Assembly: GCA_963718375.1 (NCBI GenBank)
Contig: CAVQZD010000008.1
Location: forward strand, 1 to 64,000
Source: RBG-16-64-13 sp963718375
GTDB taxonomy: Bacteria > Actinomycetota > Thermoleophilia > RBG-16-64-13
Reading direction: 5' to 3'
DNA: 64,000 nt
The notes below the pieces were generated by a model. It was given only the letters and a program-made list of their open reading frames with translations, had not been told where the DNA came from and did no database searches. Shown here in pieces: positions 1 through 10,400 of the stretch; position 1 is the first letter of the stretch; each line of letters begins with the position of its first letter. A program made the position numbers and the translations under genes.

Positions 1-1026
1 CGGCAACTGGTTCAGCTGCTGCTGGACGGCGGCCATCTTCTCGGCTGAGGCCAGCTCGTCAGGCTTGGGCGTCGCGGTGCCGAACACCTGCCTGGTCACC
101 TGCTGCACGTCTTCGACCGTTAGGTCGTCGCTGCGGCCCACGATGAAGCTGGTGGGCTCATATATCGCTGCCCACGCCTCCTGGGCGGGCCCGACCATGC
201 TCTCGGCTATGAGGACGGCGCGGCGGGTGAGGCTGGTCGCCTCTTCTGCGCTGACGTCGGGGTCGCGCGGGTTGATGTAGAAGCCGGGGTTGCCGTACCA
301 CATCATCGTCTTGAAGTACCGCTGCAGCAGATCGCTGCGCGTGTAGTGGCCGCGCGGCTTGAACTGGCTGTAATCGAGGGTGTAGCCGAATACGGGGGAT
401 TCGGCGGGTCCCGCGGCTGCGTCGATGAGCGCGAGTTCTGCTTCGATCTGCTCCGCGAGCTCAGTCGGCCTGGAGGCCTCGGGGTCAAGAATGGCGGCCG
501 CGACCGCGAAGTAGATCCTGTTGAGCCCGAGGTCGGTGTTGACGGCAGGGTCGGCGGCCAAGCCCCATTGGTCGTAAGCAGCAGCGTACAGCTCCTTGGT
601 CATCAGCGAGAGCTGGTCGAAGAAGGCACCCTGCTCCATCTGCTGAAGCAAGGCGTCGAACAGCCCGTGATAGGCGTTCAGCAAGGAGTCAGTGGTTATG
701 AGCACGGGCAGACCCTGGTAGCGCGCGTCCTCGTAGATGTTCCAGAACTTACCGGGAGACTCCCCCGCCGCTCGGCCGACCGCGACGAAGCTCTGTCGCG
801 CCAGCACCTGCTTCTCTGCGTCAGAGAGGCCCGCCAGGTCGAGGTTGGTGATGGCCTGCAGATCGACCGGTTGCAGGTTCAGGTAATCAGCCGTCGGGGA
901 GACTGTGGTGGGAGTGTCGTCGGGGACACTGGTAGAGGTGGTACTACTTCCGCATCCAGTCAGCACGAAGAGCGATGCGCCGAGCGCCGCGATGGTGAAC
1001 GCGATGACCACAAGACGCCGTCTCAT
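1..1026 (-). CDS. DUF3160-family lipoprotein, C-terminus beyond window edge
   Basis: The frame is open from an ATG at 1026 down to base 1 (342 codons, no stop), so the C-terminus is missing. A GAGGGGG ribosome binding site lies just upstream. The N-terminus reads MRRRLVVIAFTIA followed by a hydrophobic stretch and a lipobox ending LTGC near residue 25, so it is probably a membrane-anchored lipoprotein on the outer face. After a Ser/Thr linker come segments such as KFWNIYEDARYQGLPVLITT and DSLLNAYHGLFDALLQ, which match my memory of the DUF3160 family, whose function is unknown. It lies 40 bases downstream of another lipoprotein in the same direction and may belong to the iron-sulfur operon transcript. 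The family call is from recognition only. Confidence 0.75.
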   Translation of the reverse strand, partial: MRRRLVVIAFTIAALGASLFVLTGCGSSTTSTSVPDDTPTTVSPTADYLNLQPVDLQAITNLDLAGLSDAEKQVLARQSFVAVGRAAGESPGKFWNIYEDARYQGLPVLITTDSLLNAYHGLFDALLQQMEQGAFFDQLSLMTKELYAAAYDQWGLAADPAVNTDLGLNRIYFAVAAAILDPEASRPTELAEQIEAELALIDAAAGPAESPVFGYTLDYSQFKPRGHYTRSDLLQRYFKTMMWYGNPGFYINPRDPDVSAEEATSLTRRAVLIAESMVGPAQEAWAAIYEPTSFIVGRSDDLTVEDVQQVTRQVFGTATPKPDELASAEKMAAVQQQLNQLP

Positions 1027-1065
1027 TGGAGCCCCCTCGATCGCTTGCTTTCCACGATTGTACCC

Positions 1066-1675
1066 TCAGCTGTCGACGCGGGTGTAGCCGAACCCGTTCC
1101 ACCTCAAGAGCGTCCTTTGCGGGGTGCCGCCCTCGTCCGCAGGCGGCTGGATGAGCACCAGCAGGTCGGCGCGCCGGGTGGCGCCATCGGCGCCCCACTC
1201 GCCGCCCGCGGCGCCGCCTCGCGGGGGCCCCAGTGACGATCTCCAGTCTGAGAGGCGACGGGGCGATCGCCTGGGTCACCAGGCGCTCGCGGTAGGTCTG
1301 GCCGTGGTAGCCAAACAGGCCTATGTGTCTGCCCTTGTCGGAGTCGAGCAGGGCGACTACCTCAGTCAACCCGTCACCGTCGGTGTCGCCCAGCATTGCT
1401 TGGACCACCGTCCACTTGTCGCGGCTGCGGTAGAAGACGGATCCATCGCTGATAGTGAGCGAGTCGTCGCGCGCGTCGATCTCGACCTGCTCGACGGAGC
1501 CGTCGCCGTCCAGGTCGGCCTGGACGACCTGGCCCGCCACCAGTTCGCCGTGGGTGAGTCCCGGAGGTGGGGCCTCGGAGCCCCCGCCGGGGCCTGAGCC
1601 TGAGCCGCACCCCGGCGCGCCCAGGAGCGCGGCACAAAGCACAACTGCCGCCGCGGGGGCGGCACGGCGTCGCAG
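1066..1675 (-). CDS. FG-GAP/VCBS-like secreted lipoprotein, frameshifted
   Basis: A short Arg/Ala-rich N-terminus and hydrophobic stretch end in a lipobox-like APGC, then a Gly/Ser linker. The body carries calcium-binding-type repeats, DLDGDGSVEQVEID and GDTDGDGLTEVVALLD, as in FG-GAP/VCBS beta-propeller repeats; two are seen, far fewer than a full propeller. After LRLEIVTGA the frame breaks near 1190-1215 in a GC-rich palindromic stretch. The next frame gives a sensible end (GEWGADGATRRADLLVLIQ ... RWNGFGYTRVDS) with a stop at 1066. I see no ATG or GTG in frame; CTG at 1675 is my best guess, and the true start may be upstream. It follows iscU and precedes the DUF3160 gene on the same strand. 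Role unknown. Confidence 0.6.
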
Positions 1676-1730
1676 GGCGCCGGGCCGCAGGGCCGCCGGC
1701 CCTCGCCGCCCAGTCAGGCGAGCGGCGTCG

Positions 1731-2105
1731 CTAGGAGCCGGCCTGCCGGGCGCGGTAGTCTTCGATAGCCGCACGGAGGCCGTCCGCAGCCAGGTTAGAG
1801 CAGTGCAGCTTGGCCGGGGGCAGCCCGCCCAGGGCCTCGGCGACCGCCTTGTTGGTGATGGCCAAGGCTTCGTCCAGTTTCTTGCCCTTGGCCATCTCGG
1901 TGACCATGCTGGAGGTCGCGACTGCGGCGCCACAGCCCAAGGTCTGGAACTTGATGTCTTCGAGCACGTCGTCCTCGACCTTGATCGTCAGCCGCATCAT
2001 GTCGCCGCACTGGGGGTTGCCGACCTCACCCACGCCGTCGGCGTCCTCTATGGACCCCATGTTGCGTGGGTTGCGAAAGTGTTCCATAACCAGCTCTGAA
2101 TACAT
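1731..2105 (-). CDS. iscU: Iron-sulfur cluster scaffold protein IscU/NifU N-terminal type
   Basis: This 124-residue protein is the cytosolic scaffold on which Fe-S clusters are built from sulfur delivered by the cysteine desulfurase IscS. It has the three cluster-ligating cysteines at 33 (NPQCGD), 58 (LGCGAA) and 102 (LHCSNLA), and the conserved Asp two residues after the first cysteine. The length is typical of a stand-alone scaffold without the NifU C-terminal domains. Its ATG begins three bases after the iscS stop, so the two are translationally coupled. No separate HscA/HscB or IscA partners are seen nearby, as in many anaerobic Gram-positive bacteria with a minimal two-gene system. The nifU-like name is equally acceptable. 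Confidence 0.93.
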   Translation of the reverse strand: MYSELVMEHFRNPRNMGSIEDADGVGEVGNPQCGDMMRLTIKVEDDVLEDIKFQTLGCGAAVATSSMVTEMAKGKKLDEALAITNKAVAEALGGLPPAKLHCSNLAADGLRAAIEDYRARQAGS

Positions 2106-2108
2106 GTC

Positions 2109-3297
2109 TTACGTCCTTTGCTTACAGGTGCAGTTCGCGCACCAGACGGGGGACATCTCCCTCAGTCTGGCCACGATCGGCGGGAATACCTTGATGAAGT
2201 GGTCTATGTCCTCTGGGGTGGTGCTGCGTCCCAGAGTGATGCGCAGCGAACCGTGCGCGTTCTCGGCCGGGATGCCCATGGCCAGTAGGACGTGGCTGGG
2301 CTCCAGCGAGCCGGTGGTGCAGGCCGAGCCCGAGGAGACGCAGATGCCCTCCATGTCGAGCATGAGGATCATGGCCTCACCCTCGATGCCCTCCACGCGC
2401 ACATTCAGATTGCCCGGAAGTCGCTGGACGAGGTCGCCGTTCAAGTGGATGGCCTCGATACTCTCGCTGAGCCCACTCCACAGCCGGTCGCGCAGCGCCG
2501 CTTCGCGGGTGGCGTCGTCGCTCATGCGCTCGGCCGCCAGGTCGAAGGCCTTGGCCATGCCAACGATGCCCGGGGATGTTGTGGGTGCCCGCTCGGCGCC
2601 CTCGCTCCTGGCCGCCACCGTGCAGCAGCGGGTCGATGCGGGTGCGCTTGCGCAGGTACATGAGCCCTACGCCCCTGGGCCCGTAGAGCTTGTGGGCGCT
2701 CACCGACAGCATGTCGACACCGAGTTCTTCCACGTCTAGAGGCTGTTTGCCCGCCGTCTGCACGGCGTCCACATGCAGCAGCACCCCGGCCTCGCGGGTG
2801 ATCTTGCCGATCTCAGCTATCGGCTGGATGGTGCCGACCTCGTTGTTGGCGTGCATCACCGATACCAAGATGGTGTCCGGGCGGATGGCCTTGCGGACGC
2901 TCTCAGGGTCGACCAGCCCGCTGCCGTCCACCGGGACTCGCGAGACCTCGTAGCCGAGCTTCTCCAGGTATTCCACGGTCTCGAGGACGGCGTGATGCTC
3001 GATGGCCGAAGTCACCAGGTGACGGCCCTTCTTATGGTGAGCACTGGCCGCTCCCAGGATGGCCCAGTTATCGGACTCAGTGCCGCCACTGGTGAAGTAG
3101 ATCTCTTCCGGACTCGCGCCGAGATGTCGGGCGAGGGACTCGCGGGCGTTCTGCACCGCCTGGGCCGCCGTCAGACCGAGACTGTAGACCGTTGACGGAT
3201 TGCCATACTGCTCGGTGAACCACGGCAACATGGCGCTCACCACCTCGGGGTCGGTGGGCGTGGTCGAAGCGTGGTCTAGGTAGATGACTCTTGCCAT
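2109..3297 (-). CDS. iscS: Cysteine desulfurase IscS/NifS, one frameshift near 2575
   Basis: PLP enzyme that takes sulfur from cysteine for Fe-S assembly on IscU and for tRNA thiolation. Reading from the ATG at 3297, the N-terminus MARVIYLDHASTTPTDPEVV, the cofactor lysine motif SAHKLYGPRG and the catalytic cysteine loop SSGSACTTGS are all present. The frame breaks near 2575: one frame reads RAGTHNIPG and the next reads PGIVGMAKAFDLA. Together these give the usual desulfurase sequence. One extra G in a short CCCCGGG run explains the break, so a sequencing error is more likely than a dead gene. With the frames joined, the protein is about 395 residues, normal for the family. It overlaps the ferredoxin gene upstream by 22 bases and abuts iscU downstream. 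The C-terminal CANCTCK tail is an extra cysteine cluster of unknown meaning. Confidence 0.9.
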
Positions 3298-3563
3298 GGG
3301 CGCATCCTCGCGCGCTGTCTCAGGCGGAGCCCTTCTCCAGCGTCCTCAGGAGCGAGTACCTCTAGGCTGATCGCCCAGTCGGGGCACATCTCCTCGCATA
3401 GGCGACAAGACGTGCAGACCTCGGGGCGGGCGAGGAACGGCGTGCCGTCGTCGCGGACGACGATGGCCTCCTGGGGGCAGAAATGGCTGCATATGTTGCA
3501 CTGCTTGCAGCGCTCAAGCGTGAAGACAGGTAGCGCTTTCTTTGTCAGATCCTTAGTAGGCAT
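3276..3563 (-). CDS. Small 2x[4Fe-4S] ferredoxin-like protein
   Basis: A 95-residue protein with two clear CxxCxxCxxxCP motifs: CKQCNICSHFCP near residue 15 and CTSCRLCEEMCP near residue 50, which bind two [4Fe-4S] clusters. It resembles the small delta-type ferredoxin subunits of 2-oxoacid:ferredoxin oxidoreductases, but no alpha, beta or gamma subunit is nearby. It is the first gene of the run that continues with iscS and iscU, and its stop overlaps the iscS start, so it may supply electrons for cluster assembly (inference). No Shine-Dalgarno sequence precedes the ATG. An AT-rich stretch with TATACA about 8 bases before the ATG could be a -10 element, which would give a nearly leaderless transcript. 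Confidence 0.85.
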   Translation of the reverse strand: MPTKDLTKKALPVFTLERCKQCNICSHFCPQEAIVVRDDGTPFLARPEVCTSCRLCEEMCPDWAISLEVLAPEDAGEGLRLRQRARMRPWQESST

Positions 3564-3629
3564 GCGGTAATTGTATATTAGTGCGTCGCCTACTGTCGCC
3601 GGCTCGCCCTCGCGGGCCCAGGGCGCAGC

Positions 3630-4214
3630 CTACTGCTGCTGGTACGTGACGGCCGCGTCTATGAGCGCGGCCAGGTTGCCCTCCACCCGCCAGGCCTGTC
3701 CGTCACGCGTGATGATCCCCTGACCGGTATCGAGGTCGAAAGTCAGCGTGCCTCTGTCGGGCAAGAGGAACGTGAGAGTAGAGACAGCCGGCGGAGCACC
3801 CTCCGCCCCCGCCTGAGTGGTGGAGACCTCGGCGGCCTCCAACGCCTTCGCGTCCGCGACGGCCTTGATGAGCGCCTGGGCAGGCTCGGTGTCGGAGCTG
3901 AGCCCGTAGTACGCTGCCCCGCCGCCGGTCGTGACCAGCGAGATGCTCACCAAGGTGGCGTCCTCTACGTCGCCCAGGTCGGTGTCAGCCGGGAGTTCGT
4001 GCACATCGTAGGGCGAAGTTATGTTCGTGATGCCGATGTCCGTACCCGGGCCGCTGGTGTCGTCGGTCTCGTCGCCGCCGCCGGTCACCAGGAGGACGAC
4101 AACCACTATCACCGCCGCTACGGCCAGCAGGATGCCTGTAGTCATGATCAGCCGTGAGCGGCGTGAGGGGCGGTCGCCGGTGGGTTCTTCGCTGTGGATG
4201 GGCTCCTCCGACAT
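3630..4214 (-). CDS. Single-pass membrane protein of unknown function
   Basis: A 194-residue protein with a charged, hydrophilic N-terminus (MSEEPIHSEEPTGDRPSRR), one transmembrane segment at about residues 22-43, an acidic Thr/Gly/Asp linker and an extracytoplasmic domain. The start has a GAAGGAA ribosome binding site. The outer domain (ELPADTDLGDVEDATLVSIS, later GTLTFDLDTGQGIITRDGQ) resembles small DUF4340-like beta-domains, but I cannot assign it with confidence. It is divergent from the giant C25 protein gene at 4453, and the intervening 238 bases should contain both promoters. Nothing suggests an enzyme. Confidence 0.7.
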   Translation of the reverse strand: MSEEPIHSEEPTGDRPSRRSRLIMTTGILLAVAAVIVVVVLLVTGGGDETDDTSGPGTDIGITNITSPYDVHELPADTDLGDVEDATLVSISLVTTGGGAAYYGLSSDTEPAQALIKAVADAKALEAAEVSTTQAGAEGAPPAVSTLTFLLPDRGTLTFDLDTGQGIITRDGQAWRVEGNLAALIDAAVTYQQQ

Positions 4215-4386
4215 TTCGAGTTCCTTCCCTCATTGAAGGCAGGCTGCGCTTTCTGCGATAATACAACCTTATCTCCGCGAGGTGGAGAGCACGGGACATC
4301 CGGAGAAAAGGCGACCGCGCGACTCAAGATTGCGTCCGGCAGGTCGATAGTAGTTAAAAGCCCGCAACCGGGTCGGTTTTGGCATC

Positions 4387-4417
4387 CTTCTTTCGGGGGC
4401 ATGTGGCCCGAAAGAAG
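4387..4417. promoter_or_regulatory. 11-bp perfect hairpin in the leader of the giant C25 peptidase gene
   Basis: The arms CTTCTTTCGGG and CCCGAAAGAAG are perfect complements separated by a 9-base loop. They end 36 bases before the preferred ATG at 4453. There is no T-run after the second arm, so it is not an obvious intrinsic terminator. It could be a regulatory RNA hairpin, a protein-binding palindrome, or an mRNA-stabilising 5' structure. The rest of 4215-4428 shows no riboswitch class that I recognise. Confidence 0.4.
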
Positions 4418-4452
4418 CAAGGTTCGAAATGACCCCGGCATATGGAGGACAG

Positions 4453-7400
4453 ATGCAGCTCATGAGGGCAAGACGCGAGGATGGCGGCGAAGGCGCACGT
4501 GCGCCGCAACCGGGAGTAAGCCCGCGTCGGAGCCGAAGGGTGACGGCCCTCGTTTGCGGCATCGTCCTGGCCTCCATATTCGTCGTGGGCTTCGCACCGG
4601 TTGCGCTGGCCGCCAATCCAGACCCGGTGCAGTACTACTATGTGCCGTTCACAGAGGACCAGCTGCTCGATGCGCTGGACACCATCAACGCCGCTGCCGT
4701 CACTCCGGTCGTCAACCACATCACTCTGACGGCGGTGGCCAACAACACGCTGGTCTACTACGACCAGTGGGAGAACGGCTACGACATCGACATAGCCAAC
4801 CCGGCCAATCTGTACAGTGCCACCAACCTAGGGGGTACGCAGATCTGGGGTGACGGCAACGCCGCCAACGGTCTATGTCCGGGCACCTCTAGTGACCTGA
4901 TAACCGCGGGCATGGTCATCGACCTCACGAACCCGGCACCCACCTACGTACCTGTGCCGCGTGTTCCGACCAACATCTTCTACGATGGGCGCGACAAGAT
5001 CGGGGCCAGCAAGACCGATCGCGGTGACTCGCACCACTTGGGCCACCGGATCCAGCACGCTATTCGCCGGTTCTGTCGAGGTCTACGATCTCTACGCTTG
5101 GGGGAGCGACTATCGCGCGCCCGTGGGCGTCGACATAGATGACGCCGACGACTTCCAGATGTTCGAGTACACGGCCTGTCCGTGATGGCGGGCGTGGATG
5201 GCGCCACTGTGCACATCGACAAGGACAACGACGGCACGGCCGAGACCAACCAGACGCTGCAGGAGGGCGAGACCATCTGGGTGACAGACGTCGAGGCCGG
5301 GGCGCACGTCTACACCGATAACGGTCTGCCCGTGCAGGTGGACATATTCACAGGCGACATCGGCTCGAACTACGAGTGCCGTGACTCAGCCCTGATCCCC
5401 ACCGGCACCTGGTCGAGCGACTACTACACTCCGGTGTCCACCCCGATCGGTACCACGCGTGCAACTACAGTGTGGCTGTTCAACGCTGGGGCTGACGACA
5501 TAACCGTCAACTATAGGAGATGGGTGACGGGTTCACTCCAGACCGCGGAGATCGATGTCGCCGCGGGGGGTTATGCGAAGCAGCTGCTGACCGACGGTAC
5601 CGGGGCTGAGTTCTACACGGACAACGGGGACCCGTTCTACGCCTACTCGACCACCGACTCTAACTCCGGACAAACGGGTGGCGGCGGCAATCAGGCTTGG
5701 GACTGGAGTTTCACCCTTGTTCCCAGGGATAGGTTGACCACTCAGCTGCTCGTGGGGCTGGGCATCGGGCGCGATCCCACCTCAGGGGTGAACCCGGCCG
5801 AGAACGGCAACCCGATATGGGTCACGCCCCACCTCGACACCGACACCGACTACACCACTGTCTACGTGGACTATGACGGTGACCGGGCGACCGGCCCCAA
5901 CACCGACCCGAACGGCTTCAAGTACGATCTCTCCTATAGCCTGAGGAATCTGGAGCGGGCCAAGATCTACAAGATGAATCCCGGCACCCCAGTCTCGGTG
6001 GACGCGAGCAGTTTCACGAGCACGACGGGCACTCTCAGCCCTGTCACGGTCTCACATGCCACCGGCAATTTCACGGGCCGGCTGATGCTGGTCAGCGTCA
6101 CTATCGCTGACGACAACGACACCGCCACGGCTAACGTCAATGGCAACGTGACCTACGGTGGAGTGAACTTGACGGCTGTCACCAATGGCGACGCCAGCAA
6201 CACGAACCTGGCGAGGACTCGGGTCTATGCTCTGGCCAGCCCTGCCGTTGGGACGGCCAACGTTTCCGTGACCCTCAACGAGGCCGTGCCGTTCACGGTG
6301 GGCGTGACCACCTTCTACGGGGCGAACGTGACAAACGGCATCACCTCCGCCCTTCGCGCAGCGGCGACGGTCACGGCGACCGGGTCGAGCTCGGCCATGA
6401 CATTGTCCCAGGCTTCAGCCATCGGCGACCTGGCTTACGAGGCCGTAGGTGCGCGGAGCGCAGGGGTCGGTACGATCGCGGTGGACGCGGACAATAGCAG
6501 CAGCACCACCGGGGCCACGACGCTATCTGTGCCGCATACGACCACCAGCCCCGCGAACCTGATGCTGGTGAGTGTCACCCTCGGCGACGACAACGACGCT
6601 GCTACGGCCAACGTAAGCGGCGTCACCTACACTGTCGGCGGCACTACTCAGAACTTGACCGCTGTCACGGGGGGCGACGCGAGTAACACAAACCTGGTGA
6701 GGACTCGGGTCTACGCTGTGGCCAGTCCTACGCTCGGGTCAGGTACCGTGACGGTGAACACTAGCGAGAACGTGCCGTTCACGGTGGGGGTTACCACCTT
6801 CAGCGGGGCGAACGTGACGACCGGTCTCACTTCCGCTCTTCGCGCCCCGACGGCGACGACTGGCACTGGTTCGGCGATGGCGGCGACCGCGACGTCAGCC
6901 CCCGGCGACCTGGTCTATGAGGCAGCCGCCGCGCGGAGTGCGGGGCTCGCCACGATCACAGTGGACGCCACCAGCACGAATGCCACGAATGACGGCAATA
7001 GTCTGACCGTGCCCCACACCACCGGCAGCACGGCCAACCTGATGCTGGTGAGTATTGCCGTCGGAGACAACGACGGCACCACCCCGGCCGACGTCACTGG
7101 CAACGTGACTTACGGGGGGCAGACCTTGCAGCGCATCGCTTCGGCCAACAACAGCTGACCGGACCAGATGCGTCATTTACGCCTTGGCCAATCCCAATGC
7201 TGGGCTAGGCACTGTCACCGTCAATCTCAACGAGGTCGTGCCCTTCATGGTCGGCGTGACCACCTTCACCGGGGCTGATGTGACCTCCGGCCTCACGTCA
7301 GCGCTTGGCACCGCGGCTACTGCTAACGACGATGTCCAGGCTATGGAGGTGTACATCCCCTCGACTGCCGGCGACCTAGCCTACGAGGCCGTGTCGATTC

Positions 7401-10400
7401 GCACGGGTCAAGGCACGACACCCGGCGAGCCCACACCGACTTCGGGCCAGACGAGAAGGTGGACTAGAACGGCTATCGACGCAGACAATGATGTGACAGG
7501 TGCAGCGGGCACGCTTGCGGCGACCGGGGCGACCACCGTTATCACTGAGACTCAGACCAACGGGCCGTTTCGCTGGGCTATGGTGGGTGTCGCAATCCAC
7601 CCGGCCGCTGCTGCACCTACGGCGCCCACTGAGTTCACCACCACTTCGGGCCAGGCAAGACGTTGGACCTACACTGCCGTAGGTACCAGCGTCGCGGTCA
7701 GGGGTGCAGCGGGTAGCCTTCTGGCGACCGCGAATAGCACTACGATCACCGAGACTCAGACGAGCGGCCCACATCCGTGGGCCATGGTAGGCGTTGCGAT
7801 CGTGCCGGCTCCCGTTGCGCCTACGGCGCCCACTGCGTTCACCACCACTTCGGGCCAGACAAGGCGTTGGACCTATACTGCCGTAGGTACCAGCCTCGCG
7901 GTCAGGGGCGCGGCGGGTACCATCGCGGGGGGGACCTTTGCCACGATCACCGAGACCCAGACGGACGGCCCCAACCCGTGGGCGATGGTGGGGGTCTCTA
8001 TCGTGCCGGCCGTACCACCGACCGGCACCACGGACCAGAGTGGCATGCTGATATACACGCTGGACCCAGATGCGAAGCTGGCGGGAGCCTGGGGCCAGGA
8101 CCCGCTGACTGCTACGGACGCTGCACCCGGACTGGACGTCGGGACGACCATCCCGCCTATGCCGGAGTTCTCGCCGGGCAAGGAGAGCGAACTCGAGGTC
8201 GACGATGACGGCGACGGATACATCAGCCCGGGAGACACACTCACATACACGATAACCGCCTATAACACTGCTCGTCTGCCGGTGCCGGACATCGTCATCC
8301 GCGACACCATACCCACCGGCTGCGACTACATTGCGGACACTACATACGTCACGACCAGCCAGAACGCGACCCCCGTCCAGATCCCGGACAATCCCGCGGG
8401 CTCGGGCGTCACCGTGTTCCCTCTTGATGACGATGACACCTATGACGGCTACGAGCACCCAGACTCGATCGAGCAGAACGGTTGGATCACGGTCGACTTT
8501 CCAGGCCCAGATCAAGACCTACGAAGCACTTGTGGCCCTGGGAGGAATGACTGCAGATCCGCAACGGCGGTTCCGGAGCGGCTCTGGGCATCACGCTGCC
8601 GGTAAGGGATGACTCCAAGCTGCGCGGGCGTCTGGGTGACGTGGTCTGGAACGACAAGGATCAGGACGGCATCCAGGATGCCGGCGAGCTCGGAGTAGCG
8701 GGGGTCACCGTGCGCCTCTTGAACTCATCTCTGGCTCCGGTACTGGATGACTCGGGTGTCGCCATCACGCAAGTCACCAACTCCAGCGGCAAGTACGACT
8801 TTAAAGGCCTCTACGCAGGCAACTACGTCGTTGAGTTCGAGCTTCCCGACAGCTGGAATGCTGAGTACACGCTGGCGAATCAGGGCAGCGACGACACACT
8901 TGACAGCGATGCTGTCGTGACGGGTGACCCGGATATAGCCAGGACGGCCTCCTTCGCCTTGGGCGCCGGCCAGATCGACCGCACCAGGGATGCTGGCATT
9001 CGTCCGCCCTATCTGACCTTGGCAGTCGTCAGTTCGTTCGATGCGACGTGGCGAACGGCAAGGTAGTGCTCACTGGACGACGTCCAGCGAGGTCGGGACA
9101 GCGGGCTTCTACCTGGAGCGCTATGAGACCAAGACACGCCAATGGCAGCGCATCAACAAGAGCATAGTGCCCGCCCTGCTGGAGTCTTCGGTGGGCGGTT
9201 CGTATAGTTTGGCCGACAGTGGCGCGAGGCCGAACACGGCGCTGAGATATCGTTTGGTCGAGATCGAGGCCGATGGGGGCCAGTTGATTCACGGTCCCTT
9301 CGCTGTGAGTGCGAGGAAGACGAGCAAGGACACCGGCGTGCTGCGGGCCGCGCAGCGAGCCCCAGAACGCAGTCAGGCAGCCCAAGAACGTCGGGGTAGG
9401 CAAGCTCGCGGCTGTCGCTCAGTCGAGCAAGCCCGCTGTTGTCACCAAGACCGCAGGTGCGAACCTAGCGCGGATAGAGGTGACCGCCGCTGGCCTGTAT
9501 CGCATCGAGGCTGCGGACATCGTAGCCGCCCTGGGCGCGACCGAAGCGACGGCCAAAGACTGGATAAGGACTACCGGTCTTAGGCTCACGAACCGTGACA
9601 AGGCCATCCCCTACTTCAAAGCTGCTGACGACTCCGCCATCTACTTCTACGCAGAGGCGATAGACAGCATCTACACCTCCGCCAATGTCTACTGGCTCTC
9701 CCGGGGCAAGGCTCTGACGATGAGCGAGCTACTGGGAGTGGCGGCCGAATCCCTGGCTGCGGCGGCCTCCGCGACGACGACCACGGCGGGGCAGCCCGGC
9801 GAAGCCACGACGACGACCGCTCAGCAGGTCACGCAATCGACCGAGGCAACGCAAGAAGTCGGGACGACTACGACCGAGCCGGTCGGGGGCATCGCAGGCG
9901 CCGAGAGCACCACTACGACTGAGAGCACCACCACCAGCGAGACTCAAGTGGTTGTAGCGGCAACGCCTGAGGTGCCGGCAATCACCAGCTTCATCGATCA
10001 GACTCACTACGAGCAGGACGTCACTAACGCCACCGGCCTGTTCCATGATCCGGCCGCCGACTTCTGGTTCTGGACCTACATGTCCGCGGGTGACGCGACC
10101 GTCGGAAAGCGGTCGGTGGAGATAGACGCTCCAGGAGCTCTGCAGGGCGATACGCTCACCGCCACCCTGTACGGCGGATCCAGCACGGGCGTGAACAACG
10201 AACATCACGCGCAGGTCTGGCTCAATGGAGCGCTTCTCGGAGACGTGCGCTGGACGGGTACCGTCGAGAAGAAGGTCGGCTTCGAGATCCCGAACGGTCT
10301 ACTCAAGGCGGGCATCAACGAAGTGCAGTTCGTGGCCCTCAAGGACGCGGGAGTGCCGTACAGCATAGTATCGGTAGATTCCCTGGATCTGGTCTATGAG

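Noticed and set aside
944..1933. Long minus-strand open frame of 329 codons spanning the iscU and lipoprotein genes
   Set aside because: Its first half is an off-frame shadow of iscU; only its middle part is the FG-GAP lipoprotein.
4261..4428. c-di-GMP or other riboswitch in the leader of the giant C25 gene
   Set aside because: Some GCGTCCGG-like pieces are seen but the conserved core of the known classes is missing.
7376..8515. Minus-strand ORF of 379 codons inside the C25 mosaic gene
   Set aside because: Antisense to a repeat region; the translation is Arg/Gly-rich with no domain pattern. It arises from GC bias.
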